Below the pieces are notes generated by a model. That model saw only the letters and a program-made list of their open reading frames with translations. It was not told the DNA's origin and made no database searches. A stretch of DNA of 64,000 nt from Apostichopus japonicus (Eukaryota; Echinodermata; Holothuroidea; Aspidochirotida; Stichopodidae), in the NCBI RefSeq assembly GCF_037975245.1, contig NC_092569.1:13846501-13910500 (forward strand). Direction: 5' to 3'. Every line of letters begins with the position of its first letter. The first letter of the stretch is position 1. Both the position numbers and the translations under genes were made by a program. Positions 14,301 to 24,700 of the stretch are shown here, one piece after another.

Positions 14301-15920
14301 TGCCTGTGTGTCTGATTGCCTGTCTGGTTGTTAGCCTTGTATGCCTGTCTGGTTGTCTGACTGGTTGTCGACGCGTCTGGTTGACGGTGCATCTGGTTGT
14401 TGGCGAGTCTGGTTGTCGGTGCTTCTGGTTGTCGGAGCATCTGTTTGTTTGCGCGTCTGGTTTCCCGATTGTCTGATTGTCTGCGTATCTGGTTGCCTGC
14501 GTGTCTGGTTGCCTGATTGTCTGAGTGTCTGATTCTCTGGGTGTCTGGTTTTCTGCGTGTCTGATTATCTACGTGTCTGGTTGTCTGTCTGGTTGTCTCC
14601 GTGTCTGGTTGTATGTCTGGTTGCCTGCGTGTCTGTTTGTCTGTCTGTCTGCGTGTCTGTCTGCGTGTCTGCGATGATGGTAGTCTGTCCTGATGTCTGG
14701 TTGCTTATCTGGTTGTCTGCCTTGTATGCCTGTCTGGTTGTCTGACTGGTTGTCGTCACGTCTGGTTGACGGTGCGTCTGGTTGTTTTCGAGTGTGGCTG
14801 TCGGTGCGTCTGGTTGTCGGCGCAACTGGTTGACTGATTGTCTGCGCGTCTGGTTGTCTGCGCGTCTGTTTGTCTGTGCGTCTGGTTTCCTGATTGTCTG
14901 ATTTTTGCGTGTCTGGTTGCTTGCGTGTTTGGTTGCCTGATTGTCTGAGTGTCTGATTCCTTTAAGTGTCCGGTTTTCTGCGTGTCTGATTGTCTGCGTG
15001 CTGTTTTTCTGCGTGTCTGTTTGTATGCGTGCCTGGTTGTTTGCGTGTCTGGAATTATTTCTGGTTGTCTGCGTGTCTGGTTTTCTGTCTGCACGTCTAG
15101 TTGTCTGCGTGTCTGCTACTCTGGTTGTCTGTCTTGATGTCTGAATTTCTGGTTGTCTGTCTGATTGCAGGCGTGTCTGGTTACCTGCGTGTCTGGATGC
15201 CTGCGTGTCGTTGCCTGTGTGTCTGATTGCCTGTCTGGTTGTTAGCCTTGTATGCCTGTCTGGTTGTCTGACTGGTTGTCGACGCGTCTGGTTGACGGTG
15301 CATCTGGTTGTTGGCGAGTCTGGTTGTCGGTGCTTCTGGTTGTCGGCGCATCTGTTTGTTTGCGCGTCTGGTTTCCCGATTGTTTGATTGTCTGCGTATC
15401 TGGTTGCCTGCGTGTCTGGTTGCCTGCGTGTCTGGTTGCCTGCTAGTCTGGTTGCCTGATTGTCTGAGTGTCTGTTTCTCTGGGTGTCTGGTTTTCTGCG
15501 TGTCTGATTCTCTACGTGTCTGGTTGTATGTCTGGTTGTCTCCGTGTCTGGTTGTATGTCTGGTTGCCTGCGTGTCTGTCTGTCTGCGTGTCTGTCTGCG
15601 TGTCTGCGATTATGGTAGTCTGTCCTGTTGTCTGGTTGCGTATCTGGTTGTGTACATGTCTGGCTGTGTGCGTGTCTGGCTGTGTGCGTGTCTGGCTGTG
15701 TGCGTGTCTGACTGTCTGCGTGTCTGGTTGTTTGGTTGTCTGCGTGTCTGGCTTTCTGCGTGTCTGGTTAACTGCGTGTCTGGCTTGTCGGCGTTTCTGG
15801 CTTGTCGGCGTTTCTGGCTTGTCGGCGTGTCTGGATTGTCGGCGTGACTGACTGTCGGTGTGTCTGACTGTCGGTGTGTCTGACTGTCGGCATGTCTGAT
15901 ATCGGCGTGTCTGACTGTCG
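2328..15920. repeat. Octamer (TGTCTGNN-type) satellite, ~13.6 kb
   Basis: Nearly the whole interval consists of an 8-nt motif, usually seen as 16-mers such as TGCGTGTCTGATTGTC or TGGTTGTCTGCGTGTC. Because 8 is not a multiple of 3, all three frames of a strand encode the same periodic peptide: Cys/Leu/Val/Trp-rich on plus, Gln/Thr/Arg/Asp-rich on minus. Small indels therefore rarely close the frame and ORFs of several hundred codons appear on both strands. I treat none as genes. Local variants with TCTGAATCA occur near 5305-5385 and 6320-6380. Confidence 0.95.
9440..13290. repeat. Higher-order duplicated blocks inside the octamer satellite
   Basis: Long, nearly identical stretches recur at kilobase spacing. 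The diagnostic string TGGGTGACAGTGCGTCTGG occurs near 9612, 10150, 11092 and 12306. A sequence with GATTGGTTGTCTGTCGGG precedes it at each site. The spacings, about 0.54, 0.94 and 1.2 kb, differ, so these are unequal duplications and not one regular unit. A separate block around 7280-7620 is repeated around 13650-13980, and a block near 12800-13000 recurs near 14240-14480 and 15150-15390. Confidence 0.8.
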
Positions 15921-15924
15921 GCAT

Positions 15925-16640
15925 GGTGGTACAGGTGGTTGCCGGTGGTCCGGATGGCCCTGGTGGTTGTCGGATGGCTTGGGTGGTCCGGGTTGTCTGG
16001 ATGGTTGCCCATGGTCTGGGGTTGCCATTGGTCCGGTGGTACAGGTGGTTGCCGGTGGTCTGGGTGGTTGTCGGTGGTTCGGGTGGTTGTTTGTGATCTG
16101 GGATGTCTGGGTGGTTGTCGGTGATCTGAGTGGTCCGTGTAGCTGTCGATAGTCTGGGTGGTTGTCGGCGGTCCGGGTGGTCTTGGTGGTTGTTGGTGGT
16201 CTGGGTGGCTATCGGTGGTCCGGGTCGTCGGGGTTGTCGTCTCTGGTTCCGGGTTTTTGGCGGTCCGGGTGGTCTGGGTGGTTGCCGGTGGTATGGGTGG
16301 TTGTCGGTGGTCCAGGTGGTTGTCGGTGGTCTAGGGGTTGTCGGTTGTCCGGGTGGTCTGGGTGGTTGTCGGTGGTCTGGGTGGTCCGGGTGGTTGTCTA
16401 TAGTCTGGATGTTGTCGGTGGTCTGGATGGTTGTTGGTGGGCTTGGATGTTGTTGGTGGGCTGGGTCGTCCGAATGGTTGTCGGTGGTCTGGGTGATTTC
16501 GGGTGGTTGTGGGTGGTCCGGGGGTTGTCGATGGTCCGGGTGGTTTGGATGTTTGTTGATGGTCTGGTTGGTTGTCGGTGGTTGTCGGTGGTCTGGGTGC
16601 TGTGGGTGTTTGTCGATGGTCTGGGTGGTCTGGCTGTTGT
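15925..16640. repeat. G-rich GGTGG(T/C) sub-array
   Basis: The repeat changes from TGTCTG units to units such as GGTGGTTGTCGGTGGTCTGG. Dense GG and GGG runs lie on the plus strand, and spacing is about 12-15 nt. A transition zone at 15780-15920 uses a TGTCGGCGTKTCTGGCT-type unit. The reading frames across it are Gly/Val/Trp-rich artefacts. The closely spaced G-runs could fold as G-quadruplexes; that is inference. Confidence 0.85.
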
Positions 16641-16860
16641 CTGCGTGTCTGGTTGTCTGCGTGTCTGGTTGTCTGCGTCTCTAGTTGTCTGCGTTTTTGG
16701 TTGTCTGTGTGTCTGGTTGTCTGCTTGTATGCGTGTCTGGTTGTTTGTTGCGTGTATGGTTGTCTGTCTGGCTGTCTGTCTGCGTGTCTTGTTGTCGGTC
16801 TGCGTGTCTGGTTGTCTGTCTGGTATTCAGCGTGTCTGGCTGTCTGTGTGTCTGATTCTA
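16641..16860. repeat. Terminal block of the octamer satellite
   Basis: After the G-rich sub-array the sequence returns to TGTCTGCGTGTCTGGT-type units for about 220 bp and then ends at unique DNA. Confidence 0.85.
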
Positions 16861-16869
16861 TGCGTGTCT

Positions 16870-16930
16870 GGTTTCATCATGATGGATCATGAGGGATCAT
16901 GATGGATCATGAGCTATCATGATGGATCAT
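16870..16930. repeat. GATCATGA short palindromic tandem repeat
   Basis: About six copies of an 11-bp unit built on ATCATGATGG / ATCATGAGGG. ATCATGAT is self-complementary. It marks the right boundary of the satellite region. Confidence 0.8.
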
Positions 16931-17580
16931 TAAACACAGCTTATAAACAAGTATACATTGTTAATTGTGAATGAGGTACGTAGGAGTGTAAGACCAGATG
17001 TGTAACCTATTTAGAAGGTATCAATGGAACTAACTCCTCGCCATGTCCTACGGGACGAAAAGAGGGCATGGGCAGGGCCTCGGGGGGCAGTTCCCCAGGC
17101 GCTCAACCATGATTTTTTTCTTTCATTTGCCATTCAAAATCAACCATGTGAGAATGAGAAAAAGAAAGAGAACTAAGTACACAAGTGAACAATTTGGCGA
17201 TTACATGGCGCAAAGAGCACAACTTCTATGGCGGAGAGTACTGATGGCGGAATAGCACGGACCCTGGCACAGTACAGTTGTTTGAAGAAACACTATGCAT
17301 GGTAATCATTTTACAATAGTCCCAGTTGTTACTAGTACATGTGGTGCACTGTGTCTGTTTTTTCTCCTTGTTTAACTTTGCTTTCCAGATTTTAATATTC
17401 CCATTCGCAATATCTGCATGACATATTTAAGCTAGTCATTGTTGTGTGGCGGTTTAATGTACATTGCAAAATTGGGAATTTCCGGAAGACAATACAAACT
17501 GACTAAACAAAGCAAAAACCGTTCATTGTAAAAGCTATGTAGACAACAGACCTTGACACATTTACTGCAACGTGCAAAGT
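16931..17580. other. Unique intergenic DNA, no supported feature
   Basis: A 70-codon open frame at 17043-17255 (plus) has no recognisable domain, signal peptide or splice context. I do not call it a gene. Nothing else stands out. Confidence 0.5.
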
Positions 17581-18495
17581 AGTTTTTGGAAAGAATCTGA
17601 AATATTACACATTTATCTAAAATCTATGTGTGGTTTTTCGCAGGTGACTTACATTTTCTCCATGAAATGAAGCACAGTAGGCTATGTGATCTGCTATATG
17701 TCCATGATGCATGCATGTTCGTCTAAGCCTTTACTACCTTTTTTTTAACCTGAGGCTCAAATGGTGACCAGCTCCGAAACTTTAAAACATTCCTAATGGT
17801 TTCACTCTGTACTCTTCTAAACTTCCATCAAAACTTAAGAATGCTATTTTCCACTCTCAATACATGGTTTGTACATTATAAACTATTTCAAACAAGTACG
17901 TCATGATCTCTATTGGGATGAGGATTTCTATCACTCTGGTATTTTCCGACACATATTTTGTAATGGTATCCCATGTTTCCGCTATAATGATGTGCTGTTC
18001 GATTGTACGTCTAACAGAGCAGTTTTTGGAAAGAATCTGAAAGAATCTGGAATATCTGGAATCTGAAAAGAATCTGAAATATTACACATTTATCTAAAAT
18101 CTATTTGTGGTTTTTCGAAGGTGACTTACATTTTCTCCATGAAATGAAGCACAGTAGGCTATGTGATCTGCTATATGTCCATGATGCATGCATGTTCTTC
18201 TAAGCCTTTACTACCTTTTTTTTAACATGAGGCTCAAATGGTGACCAGCTCCGAAACTTTAAAACATTCCTAATGGTTTCACTCTGTACTCTTCTAAACT
18301 TCCATCAAAACTTAAGAATGCTACTTTCCACTCTCAGTACATGGTTTGTACATTATAAACTATTTCAAACAAGTACGTCATGATCTCTATTGGGATGAGG
18401 ATTTCTATCACTCTGGTATTTTCCGACAAATATTTTGTAATGGTATCCCATGTTTCCGCTGTAATGATGTGCTGTTCGATTGTAAGTCTAACAGA
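17581..18495. repeat. ~440-bp tandem duplication (two copies)
   Basis: Copy 1 spans about 17581-18018 and copy 2 about 18021-18495. Both begin AGTTTTTGGAAAGAATCTGA and end at a CTAACAGARCA string, with only scattered substitutions between them. Copy 2 carries an extra ~36 bp of AGAATCTGAA-type repeats near its start (18035-18075). Both copies contain a similar open frame of about 60 codons, starting at 17869 and 18346, with no recognisable domain. I regard those as non-coding. Confidence 0.9.
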
Positions 18496-18830
18496 ACATT
18501 TGGCAGAAAATTTCACGAGAATACCGGTTGCTGCTCGTAATATATAGATTATATTCTGTAACCCGCCTACTCATGATTGTAGTGCGCGTGCGCGCTACAA
18601 TATTGGCTTTACTGGCCAAGTGAACGATACCTACATGACTGGACGTTGAAACTTAAAGTTTCATATAGTCAATGGACATTTGCAGTTTCAGAGTCTAGAT
18701 GCGTAGCCAACTTATTCTGAGGCTGGCACGGAGCTCACTAGTGACCTCACATTGTAGGTTCTTACATGAATACTCCATGGTGTGTTGTCCGATTAAAAAC
18801 TAACACCATGAACAACCGGAAAGTACTACC
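18496..18830. other. Unique intergenic DNA, no supported feature
   Basis: No open frame of interest, no splice-linked exon and no repeat was recognised here. Confidence 0.5.
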
Positions 18831-19045
18831 TATATAATACTGCAAGCACTCCACGCGCACTACAATACTGCGTATTTGCAAAGTTCTTCAAAATACTGCA
18901 AGCACTCTATGTGCACTACAATACTGCGTATTTGCAAAGTTCTTCATATAATACTGCAAGCACTCAATGCCAATACAATACTGCGTATTTGCAAAGTTCT
19001 TCCTATAATACTGTAAGTACTCCACGCGCATAAAATATTGCGTTA
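18831..19045. repeat. ~62-bp tandem repeat, about 3.4 copies
   Basis: Units read TATAATACTGCAAGCACTC, then a variable CGCGCACTACAATACTGCG-like part, then TATTTGCAAAGTTCTTC. Three clear copies are followed by a diverged partial copy. Confidence 0.9.
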
Positions 19046-19569
19046 ATATTTCCAGGCAAATGTAGTTCTTGTTATGTATGTTTTCTTTTCCCTAGTTGGT
19101 TAGTTGTCACTACTAAACCGAATTCTAATTTTCATAAAAGGGAAGAGAAAGAGGGCGTAAAGTCTAGTGAGAGGAAACTGTCTTTACGATCACTGTTGCT
19201 ATGCTGTCGATGATGCGATTTAAAAATGTAATCAAATGGAAAGTATCACAATCAAGTGATTCAAAATCACAAAACAAATCCGGAAAGATAATGTTCTTTT
19301 GCTAATAAATGTACATAATACCATCTATATGTGACAGAAAGCCTTAATAATCTATCGTGTTCTTCTACATAAATGTTCAAATTTCTGAACAGCAATCTGA
19401 GTAGAAAGTTATCAATGAATATTGACAGAGCAAAGAAACTATCACTTAAGACCTTAGGTAATTTAGTCATTTTAACAATGTGCCATAATGTTGAATTTCT
19501 CTTGAAATACAAGAAAACACATCAACTTTATTTCATTGATTTATTTTCCACAGCTAGATGAACTATTTC

Positions 19570-19740
19570 ACATAATTGACTACATTAATATATCCACTAG
19601 GACAAATGCAGGCGTCTTGCCCGGAAGTCCGGAACAATTATTGTAGCAGCCGAGCAAACCATCTGGATCTTCGCAAGTGAACTCACAGGTACAAGTCATC
19701 CACTGCGTATTAGTGGGACAGGATTCCGGAGTACTCATCA
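19570..19740 (-). pseudogene. Orphan TIL-type exon relic
   Basis: Read on the minus strand, a 3' splice site (TTCCTTGCAG) at 19741-19750 is followed by a phase-1 exon start. Its translation begins STPESCPTNTQWMTCTCEFT and continues with a DPDGLLGCYNNC stretch. This matches the TIL exon of the downstream gene family, which has CPxNxxWMNCSC and DPDGLxGC in the same exon phase. The frame then breaks: the expected CxCPxGY portion (CICPSGYI) lies in another frame near 19585-19605. No partner EGF or fibrinogen exon was found downstream on this strand. It is best read as a solitary decayed exon copy at the edge of the cluster. Confidence 0.7.
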
Positions 19741-20406
19741 CTGCAAGGAATCATCGGGTAGAAAACTATTAAACGCAATTCTTATGTATTAATTTTTTTT
19801 TAAAGATTTTTAAAGCTACACTAACACCATGCATACGGTAATTATTATTGTTTTATATTTCTTTATTTGTTTTCCCTGTCTTCCGCCATTCCCTAGCAAG
19901 TCCCCTCTTCTTTTCCAAGCCACTGTTGTTTCCCTTAGGCGCCATATTGATGTATGCAATGAGGTTTGTGTACCTATTCAATTCACCACGTGTGCGTTGT
20001 GTGTCCGTACAAGAAAAGTTAATTACTCACTGAGTTCGTTACAGTGTGTGTTCCGTAGGCTATTCGTACCGAGTATCACAGATGGTTTGAAATTGAAGGG
20101 GCTATTGTAGTATGGCTGAGATGCCGAAGGGAAGGAGGGCGCTAGGGTGGAACGAACTTTCGGAACACCCTATAATAATACATGGGAATGAAGGGCTTAT
20201 AGTTGATTTACATATAGGAAATAGAATAAAACCTCTAAAGGAGTAAAATGTCGTAGCCGACACCACTCGCATATGAAATATTCCTCTGTCGATCTAGTCA
20301 GATTATTGCTACTTTAGATCGATTGAAAAATAATAAGCTTACAGTCTGAACTACAATCGCTTCCTAGTCGCTTAAGTATCAATTAGAAAACATGGTTGTT
20401 AATTTC

Positions 20407-20830
20407 TTATAACATGTCATCCTCTAAACCAAGTAGGCCTTGAAAACTGATTTGTATGTATAGAGGTTTGAAACCAGTAAGGTGGTCATTCCATTGTAGG
20501 GTTTTGTCACCTATATCGAGCAATGATTGTTCTGTTTTCGTAAAAAATGTTGCCTTACTATTGAGATCAAATATGTTACCAACCAACCCAGGAATCATTG
20601 TTAAAGCTGGGTCTCGAAAGAGCTAATTTGAACAGACTATGTTAAATGCAATGGAAATAAACGCACCAAGTGTGTATAGATATTTATATATATACTTACT
20701 CATTGCGGTTGCAAATGTGTTGAAAGGTCCATGGCTACCAAGAAGTGCAGCAAAACAAGCCAATAAATCGTTGTAACAGCCAACATACTCTTCTGTATAA
20801 CTTCTTTGTTACAATAAACAAGACCTGGCC
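20407..20830 (-). pseudogene. Possible two-exon minus-strand fragment, family uncertain
   Basis: On the minus strand 20695-20815 encodes a peptide containing EEYVGCYNDLLACF and HGPFNTFATAM, followed by a consensus donor (A|GTAAGT). The opening YVGCYND resembles the start of a WSC-type domain. A later open segment (20407 to about 20615) can be joined in phase 1 and contains MIPGLVGNIFDL and SKATFFTKTEQSLLD before a stop. I do not recognise that part with confidence, and the two may not belong together. No signal peptide or further exon was found. Confidence 0.25.
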
Positions 20831-21010
20831 TCTTTTCGTTTCGCTTAGAACACCATAGATCAACGAACGCGAAAATTCTCTCACTGTTTGAGAAAAACCA
20901 ATAATTTTTATTTCAACATTTAAAAAATTACCGACGCAAAGTAAGTATCGTCATCTATTGTTGATTCCCCTACAAGAAAAACAAAACAAAGTTTATACTT
21001 TCTGTTGCCA

Positions 21011-21062
21011 TTATACTGATGATACATTATACTGATGATACATTATACTGATGATACATTTG
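21011..21062. repeat. 17-bp tandem repeat, three copies
   Basis: Three copies of an ATTATACTGATGATAC-type unit in non-coding DNA upstream of FReD-P. Confidence 0.8.
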
Positions 21063-21795
21063 ATTCAGTGATCGATCTCCCTCTGTTTGGTATGCAAGAG
21101 ACGGAATAAACGTAAATATATCAACAGAACACGGAAGTTGTATTATTTAACCACTTGCAACACGACGTAGTATCCCTATTCTTGTTCTTCAGAAGAAAAA
21201 CTGTTTGTCTGTGATGAATTCAGCGTTGGAAACCGTTTGTTCTTGTCTTCTGAATGATATTGATTTGCTGATGATATTCATATCTCTTACTATTTTGTTT
21301 AAAGTTTCTCCATTTTGCGATAATGATTATCTTGAAATGCACATATAAAATCGTTAGCAATTTGTTGCCCACAACGTGGGTTTGGAAGATATGGATGTAT
21401 TGATGACTTTGTTTGTGCGAAATGCTATAGCAAAAATAAGCCAAACAACAGAAAGTAACGAAACAAAAGCAATATGTCGTGTTCCGGTAAGTAATTGAGG
21501 TCGATTATTCATAATTGATTGTAAAACTGATGAACTCTAAAGCAAATCGGAATAGAAAATAGTGTCAATGAGAAACAAGATATTGACGCAAACAAAACTG
21601 ATACATTGTTAACAAAGAGAGCAAATTCCTGAACGAAGAAACAGGAGTATTAGCAAAGATTACTTTATACACAGATATAATAAAGTACAGAGTGGGAAAT
21701 TATTTATAGTTTACCAACCGTAAAAGGATAGCTAACGAAGAGTTTTAAGTTTTGGAGAAAAAAGAAAAGAAAAGAGGAACAGAGCCAAACAAACA

Positions 21796-24700
21796 ATGCG
21801 TTTAACTGTTGTAACCTTCGCTTGTTTATTGATGTGTGACAACTTCATGGCCACACATGTCACAGGTATGTACGATTATATCCTCTGTATGTAATAAGTG
21901 TTACTACTGTTATACGTATTGCTGGTTTTTGTCGCTCGCTTAGCATGAATTACTGGTATTGTTTTGTTTATTGCAAGACATCTATTTGCCTTCATGTGCT
22001 ACGTATGTTGTTAATCAATGTTTTCGGGAATTTTATTATTTCTGTCGAGGCTCTACTGACCTTGGCAAGAACTATAGAAATACATTCTGCGACATTGTGG
22101 TGCTCTCTTCAATGAAGATCAAAACAGGTTGCTGCAATCTTTGAAATGATAGTATGTTTTGTGGGAAAGTATATTCTTCATTTTCTGTGGGGAAAACGTT
22201 TAAATCATTCGTTATCCTTGTCATGGTATACATGCTATCGTTTTGTTTTTTATTATCTCATCTCCCTACAATGTAATGTATAGGTGCGTGAGTGTGTGTG
22301 TGTGTGGACGATTGATATCAAAGGTCAAATTGGTCTAAATTGTGCGAAAGAGTATGTTGCGAACTCCTAGACCGCAAGTCAGATCAAGTTCAAACTTGGT
22401 AAGTCGGTGCCCGATAATGTAAACTTGGGCCTGTGTAACTGATGACTCCTGAGTTCTTAGGCAAACAAAATAAATGTTTTTTTTTACCATTTTCTGCTTG
22501 TCAACATGTACTAAACATTCATTAAACCACACGATCAACTATATTAACGTTTATATTCAACACAGGTGTTTGTCAATTTGAGTTATACAAACAATCTGTT
22601 CACCTTCAAGGAGGATATTTTGAAGAGGACACTGGTAAGTGGCCTATAAGTGAATGGCTTTACTCTAAAATTTAAGTTTCATATGTTGTAACCCGATTCC
22701 AAAGACTGCAATCAGTAAATTTCGTATTGTCATAGCTATCTATTACTTTGGAAAAATGACCCTTTAAACAGCGGATGGTCATCAGAAACTTTACTGTAAC
22801 ATACCAACCATTAAGTCACTTCCTTAAATGCAACACAGAATTCAATAGAAAAACAAGTAATTTGGCTTATCTTTAAAAACAAAAACGACAAAAACGTCCG
22901 AAACGACAGTTTTGATTGAGGGGATTGATTTCATCTTCTGCAGGCTGCTTTTTTGAAATGTCTTATCTAGCAAGTTTATGCAACTGGTTGCTTCTAATTG
23001 TACGAACACTTCATACATATCACTTTTAAAATCTTTCAAAATTTAGGCTTTTCATTTTTTTCATTTCGTTTTTTGATTCTTGTTACGCACACACTGTTGT
23101 AGCAGTCTTTTATTGCAAGGCGAGAGCAACGCGATCACTTGCTTTAAACTAATATTCCAATCGCCAAGTTTTAAAGATGCTTGTTATGACAATTTGAGAA
23201 ATGTATGTATGCCTATCTCACATTGGGAATTTCTTTAACAGAGTCAAGTCCGAAAGCAGCAACTCTGAAGTCTTATCATATATATAATCTTCAAAGAGAT
23301 GAACTACAACATGCAGGTAATGAAAGAAATTCTAAATATTTGTGATTCGTTAAGACCACTTTTTGCATAGTTTTTACTACAGTAACAACAGTGCATAGGA
23401 ATTACGTATTTGAACTAGTACTAACATTAATAATGATATTTTCATTTGTGAACATTGTGTTGCATGCCGATTATCATGCTGTATTTTCCCCCGACTTTTT
23501 TGTATCATTGCAGGCTAATGTAGAACAATTTGATTGGTAGCGCTGTGCATGTTTAACCTATCCATAAACAAGAATCTAGCTATAAGAGCTTTCTAGTCTT
23601 GATCATCAAACTGCGAATCAATAAAAAAAGTACCATTAAGGGTTAGGAATTACTATCATTCTCTGTTATAATACTACACGTCTTTGTTTAGTTTCTTCAA
23701 CAGATGCAACGTCTAGTCCACCTACTGTTAAAACTCATGAGACAACTGATCGTATTACAGGTAAATATTGTACAGATATATTACTAATCGATGTTGACGT
23801 AAAGTTACCTAAATTAACGGGAGGTGTATAGGTATTTGCAGAGCATGATTAAACACGAGTGGAATCGCACTTTAAAAACATAACGAAACACAAGTTATAC
23901 CATTATAATGAGATTTAGTATCTCATTTCACAAACTCCATTCTGTGCTAAAACATTCAAGAACGATCGAAATGTGTTTATTTACTGAACATTTTTATACT
24001 TCTAAATTCATGAATTGAATATTTCTCTAACAGATCAGAGGCAAAACCTAACCACATTGGGCAATTACAAGACAACAGACTGATCACTGAAATTAACACA
24101 CACAAATTATTTGCAAATCTTCTAAAATTGATACGTACATATAATATGTCATTTTCTCAACTTGACTGGACGTAAGTGAGATTCTTAGGCAAAACGACCG
24201 TTGCACATGCGTTAATACGATTCAAAGAGAATGTATAATTCTTAATATTATTTTAAAATTTAAGATTCATGTATGTTTACCTTACCTGTCGGACAAATCG
24301 TCAAATCCAACCACAGTGCAGAACAATTGCCAAACATGTGGTCATAAAAAAGGTAAATATACGCCATTATTTATAACTAGCATTCCTCTTTCCAGTTTCG
24401 ACCAAAGTTTATGCATTCCGACTAACATGTTAGATAGGTGACTGTTATAAGGAACATTATTCAATTCGACGTATAAGGAAGCACATGACGGGTAAACATC
24501 ACTTTATACAAATAAATGAAATTGTTCTTTCTTAATGTTGATTTATTCTTCAAAATTCATGTAGTTTTAATTGCTTTTTTCTTTTAAAAAGATCAGACGT
24601 CAAATCCAACCACTTTGGATACCCACGGAACAAGTGATCATAATACTGGTAAATGTTATAGATAAGTAACTTGCATTCGTTGTTCTTGACAATAATTCAT

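Noticed and set aside
16130-16902. Gly/Val/Trp-rich plus-strand open frames
   Set aside because: Produced by the GGTGG sub-array; low complexity and no start context.
19829-20110. 93-codon plus-strand frame with a hydrophobic start
   Set aside because: No domain and no downstream exon; the hydrophobic start comes from T-rich sequence and cannot be told from chance.
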